A stretch of DNA of 64,000 bases. Source: Cymodocea nodosa. Taxonomy: Eukaryota; Streptophyta; Magnoliopsida; Alismatales; Cymodoceaceae. Shown here in pieces: positions 60,715 through 64,000 of this stretch; the first letter of the stretch is position 1; each line of letters begins with the position of its first letter. A model generated the notes under the pieces. It was given only the letters and a program-made list of their open reading frames with translations, was not told the DNA's origin and searched no databases. A program made the translations under genes and the position numbers. The DNA is taken from assembly GCA_036874045.1 (NCBI GenBank), contig CM072336.1:25743501-25807500 (forward strand). The letters run 5' to 3'.

Positions 60715-62178
60715 CTACTCGGTGTCAGAAGCAATACCAGAAACCGCGTCGTTGACGGCGGTGGCCGCCGCAGCTGTGGTGGACGACGACTTGTTGTAGA
60801 TGAGATTCTGTAGGCCAGGCTTGAGCTCTTTGTTGCAGAAATCCTCGTACTCCCCCTTATCCCCGCCCTTCTTCTTCACCTCCACCATCACCAGCGACGG
60901 CGTCAGTTCAAAAATCTCCGCTCCTATCGTGAGCGGCCCCTTCTCCCCCTCCCTCGTTCCCTCCAAACTCATCTGGCAATCCTTCTTCCTCACGGTGAAG
61001 CTCACGAGCTTGGCGATCTCCTCCAGCTTCGACACGATTTTGCCCACGGGCTCCCCTGAGACAAACCTCGACTCCTCCCCGCCCTCCTCGAACAGACCCG
61101 AGAGATCGAACCCTCGCGAGAAGGATATGATGTCGAAGGCATTGAGACTCGCCGGCCGCGGCAGATTTCCCAGGCCCGGCCTCGTCGTCCACCTCCCGCC
61201 CTCCGAGCACTCCGACTCTGCCTCCGACTCCGACCCCGACAGCCCACCGTCCCCGCCCAGCCCGTCGTCGTCCACGCTGTAGAAACGATCGTTCTCGATG
61301 TAAAACCTCACATGGCGGAACCCCTTTTTGAACCACCGGTTCTCCATGATCTGCGCGATGGTGATCCTCGTGTCGGGGTTGGTGTCGAGCAGCCTGAACA
61401 CCAACCGCGTGAGCTCAGGCGAGAACCACCTCGGGCAGCGAAACTCCCCCTTGTAGATCTTCCTGTACAGGACCATGATGTTCTGGTCGTGGAAGGGCAA
61501 GTACCCGGCCATCAGCACGAAGAGGATCACCCCGCAACTCCAGATATCCGCCTTGGCCGCGTCGTAGCCCTTCCTGGTCAACACCTCGGGCGCCACGTAT
61601 GCGGGAGTCCCGCAGAAGGTATGGAAGAGCCCGTCCTGGCGGATCTGATCGGAGACGGCGCTCAGCCCGAAATCGGATACCTTGAGATTCCCATTCTCGT
61701 CTAGCAACAGATTCTCCGGCTTGAGATCGCGGTGATACACCCCTCGGGCGTGGCAGAACCCGACGGCGGAGACGAGCTGCTGGAAGTACTTTCTGGCCGT
61801 GTCCTCTCTAAGCCTCCCCTTGGCGACCTTGTTGAAGAGTTCTCCCCCCTTCACCAGCTCCATCACGAAGTAGATCTTGCTCTTCGTGGCCATGACCTCG
61901 TGGAGGTGAACGATGTTTGGGTGACGGACGCGGCGGAGGATGGCGATCTCGCGCTTGATGTGGGCGACGAGGTTTCCCTTGAGGATCTTCTCCTTGTCCA
62001 TGACCTTGATGGCCACCGGCTCGTTGGTGCTGGCATTTTTGGCGACATAGACCTTGGCGAAGGTGCCCTGGCCGAGGAGTTTACCCACCTCGTAGCGACC
62101 GAGGAGGAGGGAGGAGACGGTGGCGGCGGTGGAGGAAGGGGGTTTGATGACGGTGGACGGCGGGGAGAAGGTGGCCAT
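60715..62178 (-). CDS. CBL-interacting protein kinase B (CIPK12/18/19-like), intronless, 487 aa
   Basis: A SnRK3 kinase with CBL-dependent activation. From the ATG at 62178 ([14 protein letters not shown]) the kinase domain starts near residue 28 ([17 protein letters not shown]). It has [48 protein letters not shown] and [13 protein letters not shown], all catalytic residues intact. An acidic/Ser-rich linker ([12 protein letters not shown]) precedes the NAF motif ([20 protein letters not shown], about residue 346). The phosphatase-interaction region follows ([12 protein letters not shown]), with [20 protein letters not shown]. The tail ends in an Ala/Ser-rich stretch, typical of this subgroup. 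An upstream in-frame ATG at 62250 would add 24 residues, but a TATA box at about 62305 leaves only about 25 nt of leader for it, so 62178 is preferred. The subgroup is judged by remembered similarity. Confidence 0.95.
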   Translation of the reverse strand: MATFSPPSTVIKPPSSTAATVSSLLLGRYEVGKLLGQGTFAKVYVAKNASTNEPVAIKVMDKEKILKGNLVAHIKREIAILRRVRHPNIVHLHEVMATKSKIYFVMELVKGGELFNKVAKGRLREDTARKYFQQLVSAVGFCHARGVYHRDLKPENLLLDENGNLKVSDFGLSAVSDQIRQDGLFHTFCGTPAYVAPEVLTRKGYDAAKADIWSCGVILFVLMAGYLPFHDQNIMVLYRKIYKGEFRCPRWFSPELTRLVFRLLDTNPDTRITIAQIMENRWFKKGFRHVRFYIENDRFYSVDDDGLGGDGGLSGSESEAESECSEGGRWTTRPGLGNLPRPASLNAFDIISFSRGFDLSGLFEEGGEESRFVSGEPVGKIVSKLEEIAKLVSFTVRKKDCQMSLEGTREGEKGPLTIGAEIFELTPSLVMVEVKKKGGDKGEYEDFCNKELKPGLQNLIYNKSSSTTAAAATAVNDAVSGIASDTE

Positions 62179-62303
62179 GTCTTCGATTAGGTATCTTGGG
62201 GCATCGGCGGAGAGGATGGGCAAGAGGAGGACGAGGCGGTGGTGAAACAAAAGGTTCGGCAGATCTGGCGATCGACGTGTACGTTCTTCTTGTTTACTTA
62301 ATC

Positions 62304-62315
62304 TTTTATATATAA
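62304..62315 (-). promoter_or_regulatory. TATA box candidate for CIPK-B
   Basis: The minus strand reads ttatatataaaag. It places transcription start at about 62275, giving a leader near 100 nt for the ATG at 62178, which favours that start over 62250. Confidence 0.55.
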
Positions 62316-62755
62316 CTTTTCTACCTCATTAGTCATTGCCAAAATAAAACTTTTATATATAATAATTTGCTTTTTTGGTTTTCGTCAAAAAATTATTTTA
62401 CTTACAAATAGGATTCGGTTACTTTTACTTTTTCCTGTCGAAAAAAAAAAAAGGTATTTCACAAAAAGAACCGATTTTATTTTTGGTTTGGTGGAAAAAA
62501 ACATAATTATAAAATAATACTTGATGGTTTGGAAGTTACCAACCAAACAATAATGGTTTAGGAAAATATCTTGTCACAAGTTCAAGTGGTCGACACTAAT
62601 GGTTTGTAGAGGATCCCCACGATAATGGTTTAACATGAGTTTAGAGTGTAATGCTAACTATTTGTAGGGAATCACATAGAGTTGGGTCACCTAACCAAAT
62701 GTTGCATTGTAATTAACACCAATGTGACCAACAAACATGGTTTAGGATATCATAC
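62316..62755. other. Upstream region of CIPK-B
   Basis: AT-rich promoter-side sequence with no gene or repeat recognised. Confidence 0.4.
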
Positions 62756-62758
62756 TAA

Positions 62759-63772
62759 GGGCCTGTTTGTGCGCCTAGAATTTGAATTCCGTAGAATTTG
62801 AATTCTAACGGAATTTGAATTCTACAGAATTTGATGGAAAGAATTCAAAATCTAGGTGTTTGTGCACGTTTAGGAATTTGACATAAATTGAAATTTAGGT
62901 GTTTGTGCACATGACATAATTGAATGAAATTGAATAGAATTGATTTTTAATAAAGTTAAGTAATGAATTAAAGTAATTAGTGAAAATGTAATTAATCAAG
63001 AAATGAATTACTTACATTAATAAATGAACATATTATTAAATTAAATATTTATATATCATTTATCAATTAATTAAGTATATCATTATATAAAATAAATAAA
63101 AAATTACAAAAATTGATAACTTTTTAGTTATAATACATGTTTAAAACAATAAAAGGTTAATTATAAATTCTATATTCCTCATAATGTAATAATAAATAAC
63201 TTTTTTAAAAATATAATTATTATGAAGTGAATAAATGAAAGTAAATAATAAATAATTATTGAAATACTTTGATTATAAAAAAATATAATTCTGAACATTC
63301 TATTAGGTATAAATGACTTTTAAGACTTCGTTTGTGTTAGCCACATAAAGTTAGGAAAATTATATAGTTTTTAAAATTTTGATATTATATATTAAATAAA
63401 ATAATAAATAAAATAATAATAATAATAATAAAATTAAATAATATTTATGATTTTAATATTATAAATTAAATAATATTAATAATAATAAAATAATTAATAT
63501 TTTATTTTTAATAAAAATAATATTAAAATAAATAAATTAATTAAAAAATATTAACAATATATACTTCAACAGGTGAGGGTGAGCGTTGAGCGATCTTTTG
63601 GAAAATGAATTCCGACCTTTTAAGTTGAGAATTCATTTTCCCAACCTTTACACATGATTGGAATTCAAATTCTCAAGGAATTTGAATTCCAAAAAGCACA
63701 GACACCTCATGACTCGAAATCTGATGGAAAAAATTTTCAATTCCGTCAGATTCCGAGTGCACAAACCCCCCC
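62759..63772. mobile_element. Harbinger-like TIR element, copy B, 1014 bp
   Basis: TAA duplications (62756-62758, 63773-63775) flank inverted ends: gggcctgtttgtgc at the left and gggggggtttgtgc at the right (reverse complement). Subterminal gaatttgaattc-type and ttccgtcaga blocks recur, the latter also seen in the 34.6-kb element. TSD and TIR fit PIF/Harbinger. No coding capacity. It is more intact at its ends than copy A. Confidence 0.8.
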
Positions 63773-63775
63773 TAA

Positions 63776-64000
63776 GCCACACCAAAGTTCAAGGTAAATA
63801 ACTATGTTTTACAAAAGACCTTAAAGAAGCAAACTTCGCCATCATGTAAATAACCTACTTTATAAGACTACCCTATCTTGTAACTTCAACTTGTGGAATC
63901 TTCGCTACTTTGTAAAAAAGGAAGAAGAAAAAACTATCTACAACACTATGAGATAATCTTAAATTCAAGTAAAGATAAAAGCATTTCCTGTATCAAAATT
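63776..64000. other. Right edge, no feature seen
   Basis: 225 bp of AT-rich sequence without recognisable content. Confidence 0.3.

Noticed and set aside
60800-62190. Long plus-strand open frames opposite CIPK-B
   Set aside because: Antisense shadows caused by GC-rich codon use.

Overview
This window is nuclear DNA from a flowering plant. Genes have GT-AG introns, the spacers are AT-rich, and plant retroelements and Harbinger-like miniature transposons are common. A non-grass monocot is my best guess: the MAX2/D3 protein seems, from memory, closer to rice D3 than to Arabidopsis MAX2, and the CIPK exons are GC-rich. I could not test this with an alignment.

Layout. (1) 1-28.7 kb, minus strand: the 5' half of an ALA2-type P4-ATPase (lipid flippase) gene. 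Nine coding exons cover residues 1-412, up to and including the DKTGT phosphorylation site; the rest lies beyond the left edge. Two introns are inflated by old insertions. The 14.7-kb intron 7 holds an L1 LINE, a decayed Gypsy element with an L1 tail nested in it, a tetraspanin gene fragment and an RTE-type LINE. The 7.0-kb intron 6 holds a structurally complete-length Copia element. (2) 30.7-33.4 kb, plus strand: a MAX2/D3 F-box-LRR gene (strigolactone and karrikin signalling), split by one intron and divergent from the flippase gene across about 2 kb. (3) 34.6-36.4 kb: a Harbinger-like miniature element and a second TIR element. (4) 37.2-43.5 kb, minus strand: a four-exon Tubby-like F-box gene, followed just past its stop by splice-consistent exons of a protein I do not recognise. 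(5) 43.5-48.0 kb: a spacer with no convincing gene. (6) 48.1-53.05 kb, plus strand: an 11-exon MRH1-type LRR receptor-like pseudokinase, with one intron that reads best as GC-AG. (7) 53.6-55.5 kb: a Copia remnant with a 3' LTR, abutted by a Harbinger-like element. (8) 56.2-62.3 kb, minus strand: two intronless CBL-interacting protein kinase (CIPK) genes. The second is flanked by two related Harbinger-like elements in the same orientation.

The genes are a neighbourhood rather than a pathway: lipid flipping, hormone-linked F-box signalling, phosphoinositide-linked Tubby function, a surface pseudoreceptor and calcium-sensor kinases. No CRISPR array, rRNA, convincing tRNA or organellar segment was seen. 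I found no clear new biological system. The best leads are the unidentified spliced gene at 37.2-38.7 kb, the GC-AG intron, the tetraspanin fragment inside the flippase intron, and the related Harbinger-like elements around the CIPK gene.
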